Source: an uncultured Carboxylicivirga sp. (lineage in GTDB: Bacteria > Bacteroidota > Bacteroidia > Bacteroidales > Marinilabiliaceae). From it: DNA of 63,361 nucleotides. Made by a program: the position numbers and the translations under genes. The stretch lies in assembly GCA_947491945.1 (NCBI GenBank), contig CANLLN010000027.1, positions 1 to 63,361 on the forward strand, read 5' to 3'. Within the stretch, counting starts at the first letter, position 1. Each line of letters begins with the position of its first letter. Below the pieces are notes generated by a model. That model was not told where the DNA came from and ran no database searches. It was given only the letters and a program-made list of their open reading frames with translations. Below are positions 46,433 to 54,123 of this stretch, piece by piece.

Positions 46433-47914
46433 ATGGATAGTAATAAAACAAACCGGCGAAACTTTCTGAAGCTAGGTGGTGTTTCGGCAGCAGTTGGTAT
46501 CACAGCAATAAGTGCTATTCCGCAAAAAGTGGCAGCCAATAAATTGGATAAAAAAATCACCGGTGATTTAGTGAAGGTTCACGATGATTTTCCGGTGGAG
46601 GTGAGGGCTGATTATAAACCTCCACGCAACTGGGATCATGTGCAGGCACGGTCTATGTTTGTTGATGCCGTAAAGGCCATTGGCGAGGATGTAGAGGACG
46701 AAATTGTGGCCGATGGTCAAGCCTTTATTAAAAAGATGAATTATGCCTATGATAACAGTAAGGTTGGCTATAATCAGGCTGACAAAGCATTGTTGGCAGG
46801 CGCCTGGGCTATGAATAACTATGCGGCAGGACCAAGCCCGGCAACCATTGGTGATTTTGGTGTAAATAGCTGGGAACAACGTTCCGAAAAAGCCCATTAT
46901 GCTCTGTTTGACAATGATTATGTAGTAAAGAAAAAATATAAGTTCGACAATAAGCAGCAGGCAGCTGACTATATTAAGCGGGCAGCTCGTCTTTTTGGTG
47001 CCGACTTGGTGGGTATAACCCGACGTGATAAGCGTTGGGACTATAGTAAATTTTTAAACCCTATTCCGCCCCTCTTGCGTAAGCCATTGCTAGGGCCTCC
47101 TTCTCCGGAGCAACTCGAAGAATTAAAATTTTGGGGACCTGATAAATTTATAAGCGACTGGAGCGATTTTCCTTTTGAGCCTAAAACAGTGATTGTATTG
47201 GCTTTCGAAATGGACTATGAAGGTATTTCGGCATCGCCATCGTATGTTGGTAGTGCTGCTGCCGGAGCTGGTTATTCGGCTATGGCGAAAGTTCCTTATC
47301 AGTTGGCCGTGTACCTAAAGAATCTTGGTTATAACGCAGTATCGGCTGGCAACGATATGGGCTTAAGTGTGCCCTACGCTATTGCTGCCGGTCTTGGAGA
47401 GAATTCACGTCTCGGGCAGGTGGTAACCTATAAATACGGACCACGTGTTCGTTTGGCAAAGGTATATACTGACTTTGAGTTTGTTGAATATGATAAACCT
47501 AAGTCGTTTGGTGTAATGGATTTTTGTAAGAGCTGTATGCGTTGTGCGGATGCTTGTCCTACCAAAGCGATATCGCACGATAAAGAACCGTCGTTTGATC
47601 CCACTCACGATAATAAGGATAATGCCTGGTACAATGTGAAAGGGGTTAAGAAATACCATGTAGATGCGAAGAAATGCTTCAAATTATGGGGTGAATTAGG
47701 TGATGACTGTGGTATGTGTATGGCCTCTTGTCCCTATAATAAGCCAGATTTCTGGCATCACCGTCTTGTGGATAGTATTACGGCTGCAATGCCTGGTCCT
47801 GTGCATGATTTTATGCGCGAAATGGACAAGATGTTTGGTTACGGTAATGTAGAAGATCCTTCAGCCATTAAAAAGTTTTATAGTCCCAAAGGTAAAAGCT
47901 ACAACGGACACTAA
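46433..47914 (+). CDS. rdhA: Tat-exported reductive dehalogenase homologue (RdhA-like, corrinoid/iron-sulfur)
   Basis: The 493-residue protein starts with a twin-arginine signal, NRRNFLKLGGVSAAVGITAI. The catalytic region reads YQLAVYLKNLGYNAVSAGND, PYAIAAGLGENSRLGQVVTY and RVRLAKVYTDFEFVEYDKPK, the pattern of the cobalamin-binding core shared by RdhA and the queuosine enzyme QueG. Two iron-sulfur motifs follow: C365-x2-C368-x2-C371-x3-C375-P and C415-x10-C426-x2-C429-x3-C433-P. The Tat signal, the length and the rdhB/rdhC-like neighbours favour RdhA over QueG, which is shorter and cytoplasmic. The substrate cannot be predicted, and a non-respiratory or non-dehalogenating role is possible. 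Followed 60 bases later by the anchor gene. Confidence 0.85.
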   Translation: MDSNKTNRRNFLKLGGVSAAVGITAISAIPQKVAANKLDKKITGDLVKVHDDFPVEVRADYKPPRNWDHVQARSMFVDAVKAIGEDVEDEIVADGQAFIKKMNYAYDNSKVGYNQADKALLAGAWAMNNYAAGPSPATIGDFGVNSWEQRSEKAHYALFDNDYVVKKKYKFDNKQQAADYIKRAARLFGADLVGITRRDKRWDYSKFLNPIPPLLRKPLLGPPSPEQLEELKFWGPDKFISDWSDFPFEPKTVIVLAFEMDYEGISASPSYVGSAAAGAGYSAMAKVPYQLAVYLKNLGYNAVSAGNDMGLSVPYAIAAGLGENSRLGQVVTYKYGPRVRLAKVYTDFEFVEYDKPKSFGVMDFCKSCMRCADACPTKAISHDKEPSFDPTHDNKDNAWYNVKGVKKYHVDAKKCFKLWGELGDDCGMCMASCPYNKPDFWHHRLVDSITAAMPGPVHDFMREMDKMFGYGNVEDPSAIKKFYSPKGKSYNGH

Positions 47915-47974
47915 TCAGATAGAATGTAGTAGTTAGAATTACTGAATTTACAATGCATTAAAAGATTAAAAACT

Positions 47975-48271
47975 ATGATATTCACAGGTATTGAGATGCT
48001 ATTTTTTTCACTGGGAATGCTTACAGCGACCAGTATAATGGGGGCCTATTATTATAACCGCCAATATAGGTTTAAGGCTGCTACCTGGTTAGCCTTGGCT
48101 TTGGGCTTGTTTCTGATGCTATTCTGCATTGCTTGGTCGGTTAGCTCCGTATTAGAGGGAGAGCCGCGGGCTGCCAGTATGGGCATGCTGATTTTTGGTA
48201 TTCCTTCGGTATTGCTACTCATTTTGGCGCGACGACTGGCGCTTAAAAATGTACAAAAGGACACCAAATAA
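47975..48271 (+). CDS. rdhB: Three-helix membrane anchor (RdhB-like)
   Basis: The 98-residue protein has three hydrophobic segments (GIEMLFFSLGMLTATSIMGA, ATWLALALGLFLMLFCIAWS, MGMLIFGIPSVLLLILA) and a short conserved-looking stretch AWSVSSVLEGEPRAASMG between helices two and three. Anchors of respiratory reductive dehalogenases (PceB and relatives) have this size, three helices and a similar SS-x-x-E-x-E/R loop followed by MGxxxFG. That resemblance is from memory and would need an alignment. Its position directly after rdhA supports the assignment. Confidence 0.7.
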   Translation: MIFTGIEMLFFSLGMLTATSIMGAYYYNRQYRFKAATWLALALGLFLMLFCIAWSVSSVLEGEPRAASMGMLIFGIPSVLLLILARRLALKNVQKDTK

Positions 48272-48344
48272 TTTCTTTTAATTATACTATTGGCAGTGGG
48301 CAGCTTTGGCTGTCCACTTCGCATTTAAGAAATGACGATTAACC

Positions 48345-49475
48345 ATGAAGAAAATAATTAATGGACTGGCTTACTTTAGTCTGCTGATTGCCTTTATTAT
48401 TGGCCTTTGGGCCGATAAAACCAAAAATGAGTTGAATGGACTGGCTTATTTATCAACACATAAGCTTAGCCTCGGGGAGGCGCATGATGGTGTTTATCCC
48501 TTACTAAAAAAGGGTGAACTAGCTGGTTATTTAGCTCTTGGTGAGGCGCAGGGGTATGGGGGCCCCTTGCAAATTGTAGTGATTACCGATACGACTGCCT
48601 TGGTTAAAGAAACTATTGTTTATCAGGCTTTTGAAACTCCTTCCTTTTTAGCTAAGCTGCACAGTAATAAATTCTTCCAACAGTTTACCGACAAACCGGC
48701 CTCGGCATCGTTCGTATTTGGTGAGGATATACAAGGTGTAACAGGCGCTACGATCAGTTCAAGAGCGATTAATGAGGCCACCCGTAAGGCGGCTCATATC
48801 ATTGCTTCAGAGCAGTTTAAAATAGAAGTAGCGCCGGTTGTTAAACAATGGTCGCTCTCTTATTTAGATGGCATTATTGCCTTGATACTTATTACAGGTA
48901 TTTTTTTATCGTACAAGCGCATTCGAAAAATCAGAACAATCAACCTGGGGTTGGGCATTGTTTTTATAGGCTTTGTGTTAAATGCCTCGCTGTCTTTAAC
49001 ACATTTTGGTCGTTTATTTTTAGGCTACTTTCCGGATATACATACACACCTGTCGTGGTGGCTGCTGTTACTGGGGACCATAAGTATCCTTGTTATCAAT
49101 GGTAAAAACATTTACTGCAATTCCATATGTCCGTTTGGAGCCACTCAGATGCTGCTCCACCAGATATCGGGTATTAATCTTAAGCTAAAGCCACAAGTGA
49201 TGAAAAGGTTATCACAAACGCCTTATATCTTGCTTTGGCTGGCGCTTATGCTTACTTTCTTGTCGCGCAATCCGTCCATTGCCTCCTACGAGCCATTTGC
49301 CATGTTGTTTTCGCTTGATGGAGTAGGTATACAATGGTATATATTACCGGCTGCTCTCCTCGGAGCCTTGTTTGTATCTAATTTTTTCTGTCGTTTCTTT
49401 TGTCCTGTAGGTGGCATGTTTCGATGGATTAATAAAACACGCACTTTCTTTATAGGCTTAATACCCGGTAAGTAA
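48345..49475 (+). CDS. rdhC: FMN-binding membrane electron-transfer protein (RdhC/NosR-like)
   Basis: The 376-residue protein has an N-terminal helix, a periplasmic FMN-binding domain (about residues 30-155) with the covalent flavinylation motif DIQGVTGATISS (Thr136), and then about five transmembrane helices. Two CxxxCP motifs, C258-NSI-C262-PFG and C349-RFF-C353-PVG, face each other in the membrane domain. This is the plan of NosR, RnfG-related NapH-like and PceC proteins. In organohalide respiration PceC is thought to pass electrons from menaquinol to RdhA; here that is inferred from order. The classical C-terminal [4Fe-4S] ferredoxin domains of NosR are absent, as in PceC. Confidence 0.8.
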   Translation: MKKIINGLAYFSLLIAFIIGLWADKTKNELNGLAYLSTHKLSLGEAHDGVYPLLKKGELAGYLALGEAQGYGGPLQIVVITDTTALVKETIVYQAFETPSFLAKLHSNKFFQQFTDKPASASFVFGEDIQGVTGATISSRAINEATRKAAHIIASEQFKIEVAPVVKQWSLSYLDGIIALILITGIFLSYKRIRKIRTINLGLGIVFIGFVLNASLSLTHFGRLFLGYFPDIHTHLSWWLLLLGTISILVINGKNIYCNSICPFGATQMLLHQISGINLKLKPQVMKRLSQTPYILLWLALMLTFLSRNPSIASYEPFAMLFSLDGVGIQWYILPAALLGALFVSNFFCRFFCPVGGMFRWINKTRTFFIGLIPGK

Positions 49476-49570
49476 TGCTTTGGGCATTTTGCCGCATGTT
49501 AATGGAAATAAGAATATGATGACTGTAATAATCATGTAAATAAAGATAACCCTCAATAATCTGCAATTAG

Positions 49571-49717
49571 ATGACAACTAAAAAAGCAAAATCAGGATCA
49601 ATAGCTGCCATAGCGCTGTATGTAGTATGTTTGGCGTTTATACTAATGTTTATAGTAGGTAAAGCTCAGGATTTAGTTAAAGGAATAGATTTGCTCCTGT
49701 TAGGATTCGCTACTTAG
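49571..49717 (+). CDS. Small single-helix membrane protein downstream of rdhC
   Basis: A 48-residue frame: a basic N-terminus (MTTKKAKSGS), one strong hydrophobic helix (IAAIALYVVCLAFILMFIVG) and a short tail GKAQDLVKGIDLLLLGFAT. It begins 95 bases after the rdhC stop on the same strand and precedes a small regulator gene. No family recognised. Coding potential is supported by the charge and hydrophobic layout only, so it could be a chance frame. Confidence 0.45.
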   Translation: MTTKKAKSGSIAAIALYVVCLAFILMFIVGKAQDLVKGIDLLLLGFAT

Positions 49718-49800
49718 TGCCTGTGTCTAAAACAATACGTCATTGATTTTTGTCTATGATAGGGAAATGTGTAATTACTAATGATAAAAACAGAAGACCA

Positions 49801-49980
49801 ATGTCAGACACAACTGTAGTATTAGAAGCCATGAAAAAAGCGGGTAAGCCCGTTCGTACCGGTGATATAGTCGATCTTTGCGGCCTTGAGCGTAAAGCCG
49901 TTGAAAAAGCCATGAAAGAGCTAAAGGCTGAGGCAAAGATTGTGTCGCCCAAGCGTTGCTTCTGGGAGCCCGGAAAATGA
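49801..49980 (+). CDS. Small winged-helix-like regulator
   Basis: The 59-residue protein MSDTTVVLEAMKKAGKPVRT continues GDIVDLCGLERKAVEKAMKE and LKAEAKIVSPKRCFWEPGK. The helix-turn-helix (GDIVDLCGLERKAVEKAMK) followed by a beta wing ending SPKRCxW is typical of very small winged-helix proteins found in anaerobes. Upstream in-frame starts at 49750 (TTG) and 49756 (ATG) lack conservation-like sequence. It lies 84 bases after the small membrane protein gene and might be co-transcribed with the rdh-like genes. Function unknown. Confidence 0.65.
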   Translation: MSDTTVVLEAMKKAGKPVRTGDIVDLCGLERKAVEKAMKELKAEAKIVSPKRCFWEPGK

Positions 49981-50071
49981 TGAGGCAAGATGTCGGTGGT
50001 TTTTAGTGATGCCCCCTTATCTCAGAATGCTTATGGAGTAGTTTTTGTAAACTTAGCGTTTGCTATTATGC

Positions 50072-50110
50072 ACCAAAAAATAAGGCTTTGGCAGTGCGCC
50101 AGGGCCTTAT
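50072..50110 (-). terminator. Terminator of the PAS-LuxR-type gene
   Basis: ATAAGGC pairs with GCCTTAT with an inner GGC/GCC stem; on the minus strand it is followed by a T6 run. Confidence 0.75.
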
Positions 50111-50137
50111 GGATTTAATAAGGAATGCTTTATCACT

Positions 50138-50800
50138 TTAATCAACGGCCTCAACAAGTGCCTTCAGCAAATCATCGTCCGGCGAAAGATTCATTTTTTT
50201 ACGGATGCGTTTTCGTGCCGCAAAAACACCGCCTTTAGTGATATTTAATTCGTCGGCGATGCGTTTGGTGCTGTAGTTGATCATAAGCAAATGGCACAAC
50301 TTAAGATCATTGGGACTTAATGAAGGATAGCTCTTGGCTAAATGGTGGCTGATGTGCTGGAAACTGCCCTGCTTGTTTTTCTTTCGTTCGGCTTCCAATT
50401 CCCGCTCCAATACAAGAATGTTTTGTTGCAAACATAGTTTTTCAATATCCACGTTTTCTTTCACTTCAATCACGTGTCCAATCAGGTATTTGCTGCCGTT
50501 TATAATTTGATAATGAGTATATAACCTGGAGGCAAACAGCTCGCCATCGAGTCGTCGGGATACATGTAGCTTAAAGCCACCTAAATTCAGATGCTCCGGT
50601 GTCATTACCACCGGGTGAAAGGGTTTGAAGTCATCGGGCATCAGATCACTAACATTATGTTCTCTAAATACCTTAATAGATGCACACCTGTATAAGTCAA
50701 GCGCTTCCTTATTGCAGGACAGTATCTTACCGTCAAGTTTGGCAATGATGATGGCCTCACCTTCCTTGATTGTTCTGATTGTGGTATTTAAGTATTCCAT
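50138..50800 (-). CDS. PAS-domain regulator with LuxR-type helix-turn-helix
   Basis: About 220 residues: a PAS domain (KEGEAIIIAKLDGKILSCNK through SRLYTHYQIINGSKYLIGHV), a coiled-coil linker (LVLERELEAERKKNKQG) and a C-terminal LuxR-like HTH, LSPNDLKLCHLLMINYSTKR followed by IADELNITKGGVFAARKRIR. The frame is open to a TTG at 50824, but a -7 box TAGATTTG at 50822-50829 on the minus strand would place transcription start inside that extension, so I favour the ATG at 50800. It likely responds to a small molecule or redox cofactor and controls unknown genes. Confidence 0.8.
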   Translation of the reverse strand: MEYLNTTIRTIKEGEAIIIAKLDGKILSCNKEALDLYRCASIKVFREHNVSDLMPDDFKPFHPVVMTPEHLNLGGFKLHVSRRLDGELFASRLYTHYQIINGSKYLIGHVIEVKENVDIEKLCLQQNILVLERELEAERKKNKQGSFQHISHHLAKSYPSLSPNDLKLCHLLMINYSTKRIADELNITKGGVFAARKRIRKKMNLSPDDDLLKALVEAVD

Positions 50801-50821
50801 ATGATCAATAATCGTTGCTAA

Positions 50822-50829
50822 CAAATCTA
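50822..50829 (-). promoter_or_regulatory. -7 promoter box TAGATTTG for the PAS-LuxR-type gene
   Basis: TAnnTTTG match on the minus strand 22 bases before the ATG at 50800. Confidence 0.45.
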
Positions 50830-50895
50830 ATGGAAAAAGACGGAAAGTGCCACTAATATACCCATGCTTTTTTTCCTCACAAGCCCAAAGCGCCT

Positions 50896-50903
50896 TACTT
50901 TTG
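50896..50903 (+). promoter_or_regulatory. -7 promoter box TACTTTTG
   Basis: TAnnTTTG match on the plus strand with no gene after it, only a strong terminator 38 bases later. No clear -33 TTTG. Confidence 0.45.
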
Positions 50904-50908
50904 CAACA

Positions 50909-50984
50909 GATCCTTTATGGTTTCCCGATTCAAACAAGTTAAGCTGTGCCTTCGTTCCCCAATTGAAAGGCACAGCTTTTTTTT
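50909..50984 (+). ncRNA. Candidate small RNA (about 75 nt)
   Basis: A -7 box at 50896-50903 is followed by about 30 unstructured bases and then a near-perfect 12-bp hairpin, AAGCTGTGCCTT with AAGGCACAGCTT, and eight T. The next gene starts 248 bases later, so the terminator does not belong to a downstream gene and no gene precedes it on this strand. A free-standing small transcript is the simplest reading. No known RNA family was recognised. Confidence 0.35.
50941..50984 (+). terminator. Strong orphan terminator
   Basis: 12-bp stem AAGCTGTGCCTT/AAGGCACAGCTT with a 13-base loop and a T8 run. It has no protein gene upstream on its strand. The remaining 50985-51231 holds no supported gene. Confidence 0.8.
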
Positions 50985-51231
50985 GTATAAGAAGGATGTT
51001 CTTAACCTAACACCACACCCGACCATTAAGTCGAAGCAGTCACATCCATATGTTTACTTTTATCCTTTTTTGATTTTCTCTTTTAGGCAACCTTTGTTGT
51101 ATAGCTCACTATCATTGGCTGCTTAAAACGACCGGTTGGTCAATGTTCACCTATTCTTGGTCACTTCGATATTAACTTTCTGCTGCATCTCCGTAGAATC
51201 AATTATTGAACACTAGCCACTAGAATAAAGC

Positions 51232-52338
51232 ATGGGTAATACTATACTAATTGTTGATGATTCACCATTGGAGATTGAATTGCTTGCCGTAATGTTGAGC
51301 AAAAGTCATCCTTTCCGAAATATTGTCACCGCCAGCCATGGCGAAGAGGCCTGTTTACAAGCTGTACGTCATCAGCCCGATTTGATATTGCTGGACTGGG
51401 AAATGCCGGGTATGAATGGTTATGAAGTGTTGCAGGTGCTTAAAAAGAATGAATTGACCAAAGATTTGCCAGTTATTTTGATTTCGGGAGTGGACTTTAG
51501 TGAAAAGATAAAAAGTGCTTTTGCTGGTGGAGCCATCGATTTTATTGGCAAACCACTTAATGAGGATGAGCTCGCAGCTCGTGTAGAGGCCGCCTTGAAT
51601 AATTATAGCAACTTTAAGGCCTTAAAGGATCAGGCCGATCAGCTGATCTTAGCCAATCACGAAAATGAGCGTATTTTAAAGTCCATATTACCCTTGCCTA
51701 TTTTGATGCAGATAAAAGAGTACGGGTCAATTCCTCCGAAGCGTTATAAGGATTGTGTGGCTATTTTTGTTGACATGGTTGACTTTACGCCAAAAACTGG
51801 TAAGATGTCACCCTCGACCTTGCTACGGGAGCTCAACGAGTTATTTGATGGATTTGATCGGGTGATAAATCAGCATTTTTGTACCCGTATAAAAACAGTG
51901 GGAGATGCCTACATCGCCGTATGTGGTATGTTTTATACACCGGGCAATATTGAGGTTGAGGCAGCATCGGCAGCCGTTAAAATTCGCGAGTATGTGATGG
52001 AGCGCAATGCCCAAAAGAATGTTCAGTGGGAGGTTAAGATTGGTCTTTACAGTGGAGATATAATCGGCAGCTCGGTGAGCACGAGTAATTTGAATTTTGA
52101 TATTTTTGGCGAGACGGTGAATATGGCATCCCGCTTTCAGGCCATGTGCGAGCCCATGCAGATTAATGTCTCAGAGAGTTTGAGCAAACCCCTGTCGGTA
52201 GCTTATAAGCTCATTGCCCGTGTTCCCCGGAAGGTCAAGGGAAAGGGTGTGATGCCTATGTATTACATTCATAAGCCTCTGGAGAAGATAAAAAAAGAGG
52301 AGGATGATCTGCAGCCATCCCCCTCTTTACAGCAATAA
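51232..52338 (+). CDS. Response regulator fused to a class III adenylate cyclase
   Basis: The 368-residue protein has a receiver domain (about 1-125) with acidic pair ILIVDDSPLE, phospho-acceptor Asp in LILLDWEMPGMNG, Thr/Ser in VILISGVD and Lys in DFIGKPLNEDE. A helical linker leads to a class III cyclase catalytic domain (about 175-350): metal Asp residues in AIFVDMVDFTPKTG and TVGDAYIAVCG, the adenine-selecting Lys in RIKTVGD and Asp in NFDIFGETVNMASR, and the transition-state Asn and Arg in VNMASR. All required residues are present, so phosphorylation-controlled cAMP synthesis is likely. No cognate kinase is adjacent. It converges with ettA. Confidence 0.9.
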   Translation: MGNTILIVDDSPLEIELLAVMLSKSHPFRNIVTASHGEEACLQAVRHQPDLILLDWEMPGMNGYEVLQVLKKNELTKDLPVILISGVDFSEKIKSAFAGGAIDFIGKPLNEDELAARVEAALNNYSNFKALKDQADQLILANHENERILKSILPLPILMQIKEYGSIPPKRYKDCVAIFVDMVDFTPKTGKMSPSTLLRELNELFDGFDRVINQHFCTRIKTVGDAYIAVCGMFYTPGNIEVEAASAAVKIREYVMERNAQKNVQWEVKIGLYSGDIIGSSVSTSNLNFDIFGETVNMASRFQAMCEPMQINVSESLSKPLSVAYKLIARVPRKVKGKGVMPMYYIHKPLEKIKKEEDDLQPSPSLQQ

Positions 52339-52373
52339 CCTGATTTCGGCTTTTAGCTTAAAATGCAGGTCAA

Positions 52374-54059
52374 TTATTTAATTAGTTTCTTGTAGCGGAT
52401 GCGCTTTGGAGTGGTATCTCCCAGGCGACGCTTTTTGTTTTCTTCGTATTCAGAATAAGAGCCTTCGAAGAAGTAAACATTCGACTCTCCTTCAAACGCG
52501 AGTATATGTGTAGCCACCCGATCGAGGAACCAGCGGTCGTGAGAGATAACAACGGCACAGCCCGCAAAATCCTCCAAGCCCTCTTCCAAAGCACGCAGGG
52601 TGTTAACATCAATATCGTTGGTAGGCTCATCTAACAGCAATACGTTACCTTCTTCCTTTAGTGCCATGGCCAGGTGAAGTCGGTTGCGCTCACCACCCGA
52701 CAGTACTTCACATTTTTTCTGTTGGTCGTTACCCGCAAAGTTAAAACGCGACAGGTAGGCACGGGCATTTATTTCTTTGTTGCCCATGCGCAGCAGTTCA
52801 TCGCCTTGTGAAATTACTTCGTAAACAGTTTTTCCGGGTACGATGTCATCATGCGATTGGTCCACATAGGCAACCTTTACTGTTTCGCCTACTTCAAAGG
52901 TGCCGGCATCGGCCTTTTCCAATCCCATAATGAGCCTGAAAAGCGTTGTTTTACCGGCACCGTTAGGACCGATCACTCCCACAATGCCATTTTTGGGAAG
53001 CATAAACTCCAGGTTTTCAAAAAGTAGCTTTTCGTCGTATCCTTTAGCTACGCCGTGGGCTTCAATAACCTTATCGCCCAGGCGGGGACCGTTGGGAATA
53101 AAGATCTCCAGCTTTTCTTCTTTTTCCTTTACATCTTCCTTCATCAGGCTGTCATAAGCATTGAGTCGTGCCTTGTTTTTGGCATGACGGGCCTTGGGCG
53201 CCATGCGCACCCACTCCAGCTCTCGCTCCAGCGTCTTACGGCGCTTTGATGCCTGTTTTTCCTCATTGGCCATGCGTTTGGTCTTCTGATCAAGCCACGA
53301 TGAGTAATTGCCCTCCCAGGGAATCCCTTCGCCGCGATCCAGCTCCAGTATCCATCCGGCTACGTTATCGAGGAAGTAACGGTCGTGGGTAATGCCAATA
53401 ACGGTACCTTTATATTGTTGCAGGTGTTGCTCCAGCCACTGTACTGATTCGGCGTCAAGGTGGTTGGTGGGCTCATCCAGCAGCAGGATGTCGGGTTCTT
53501 GCAGTAGGAGGCGGCACAGGGCTACGCGTCGTCGCTCACCACCCGATAGTACTTTGATGGGCTGGTCTTCAGGCGGGCAGCGCAAGGCATCCATGGCACG
53601 GTTAAGTTTGGTATCCAGGTTCCAGGCATCGTGCTGGTCAATGAGTTCCTGTAGCTTGGCCTGCTCATCCATCACCGCCTGCATCTTATCCGGATCTTCC
53701 AGTACCGCAGGGTCGCCAAATTTTTCGTTGCAGGCCTCGTAAGCTTTCAGGGTGTCAACAACTTCCTGAACGCCTTCCTCAACCACCTGACGAACGGTCT
53801 TATTTTCATCTAATTGAGGTTCCTGCTCGAGGTAACCCACTGAATAACCGGGTGAGAATACCACATCGCCCTGATAGTTCTTTTCAACGCCGGCAATGAT
53901 CTTAAGAAGCGTTGATTTACCCGATCCGTTCAATCCGATGATACCAATTTTGGCACCGTAGAAAAACGACAGGTAAATATTATTTAATACTTTTTTTTGG
54001 GGTGGAAACGTCTTGCTGACGCCCACCATGCTGAATATGATTTTTTTATCGTCAGACAT
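52374..54059 (-). CDS. ettA: Energy-dependent translational throttle protein EttA (ABC-F)
   Basis: Ribosome-binding ABC-F ATPase that acts in the E site. The ATG at 54059 gives 561 residues beginning MSDDKKIIFSMVGVSKTFPP; the open frame upstream is not family-like. Two ATPase domains: Walker A GLNGSGKST and GPNGAGKTT, signatures LSGGERRRVALCR and LSGGERNRLHLAM, Walker B DEPTNHLDAES and DEPTNDIDVNT. The arm and the P-site interaction linker (RKTLERELEWVRMAPKARHA then KNKARLNAYDSL) are typical of EttA. A -7 box lies at 54082-54089. Confidence 0.94.
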   Translation of the reverse strand: MSDDKKIIFSMVGVSKTFPPQKKVLNNIYLSFFYGAKIGIIGLNGSGKSTLLKIIAGVEKNYQGDVVFSPGYSVGYLEQEPQLDENKTVRQVVEEGVQEVVDTLKAYEACNEKFGDPAVLEDPDKMQAVMDEQAKLQELIDQHDAWNLDTKLNRAMDALRCPPEDQPIKVLSGGERRRVALCRLLLQEPDILLLDEPTNHLDAESVQWLEQHLQQYKGTVIGITHDRYFLDNVAGWILELDRGEGIPWEGNYSSWLDQKTKRMANEEKQASKRRKTLERELEWVRMAPKARHAKNKARLNAYDSLMKEDVKEKEEKLEIFIPNGPRLGDKVIEAHGVAKGYDEKLLFENLEFMLPKNGIVGVIGPNGAGKTTLFRLIMGLEKADAGTFEVGETVKVAYVDQSHDDIVPGKTVYEVISQGDELLRMGNKEINARAYLSRFNFAGNDQQKKCEVLSGGERNRLHLAMALKEEGNVLLLDEPTNDIDVNTLRALEEGLEDFAGCAVVISHDRWFLDRVATHILAFEGESNVYFFEGSYSEYEENKKRRLGDTTPKRIRYKKLIK

Positions 54060-54081
54060 GTTATTGTTATTTGTGTTTTTG

Positions 54082-54089
54082 CAAAAGTA
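54082..54089 (-). promoter_or_regulatory. -7 promoter box TACTTTTG for ettA
   Basis: TAnnTTTG match on the minus strand 23 bases before the ATG at 54059. Confidence 0.5.
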
Positions 54090-54123
54090 GTGAATACAAA
54101 ACGATTTGTATGCTTCTTTGTCG

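Noticed and set aside
46433-47914. Epoxyqueuosine reductase (QueG) as the identity of the RdhA-like protein
   Set aside because: QueG is cytoplasmic and shorter; here there is a Tat signal, 493 residues, and rdhB/rdhC-like neighbours.
50917-51126. Plus-strand frame of 69 codons after the orphan promoter box
   Set aside because: It runs through a perfect terminator hairpin and its T run, so it is unlikely to be translated in full; a small RNA explains the signal better.
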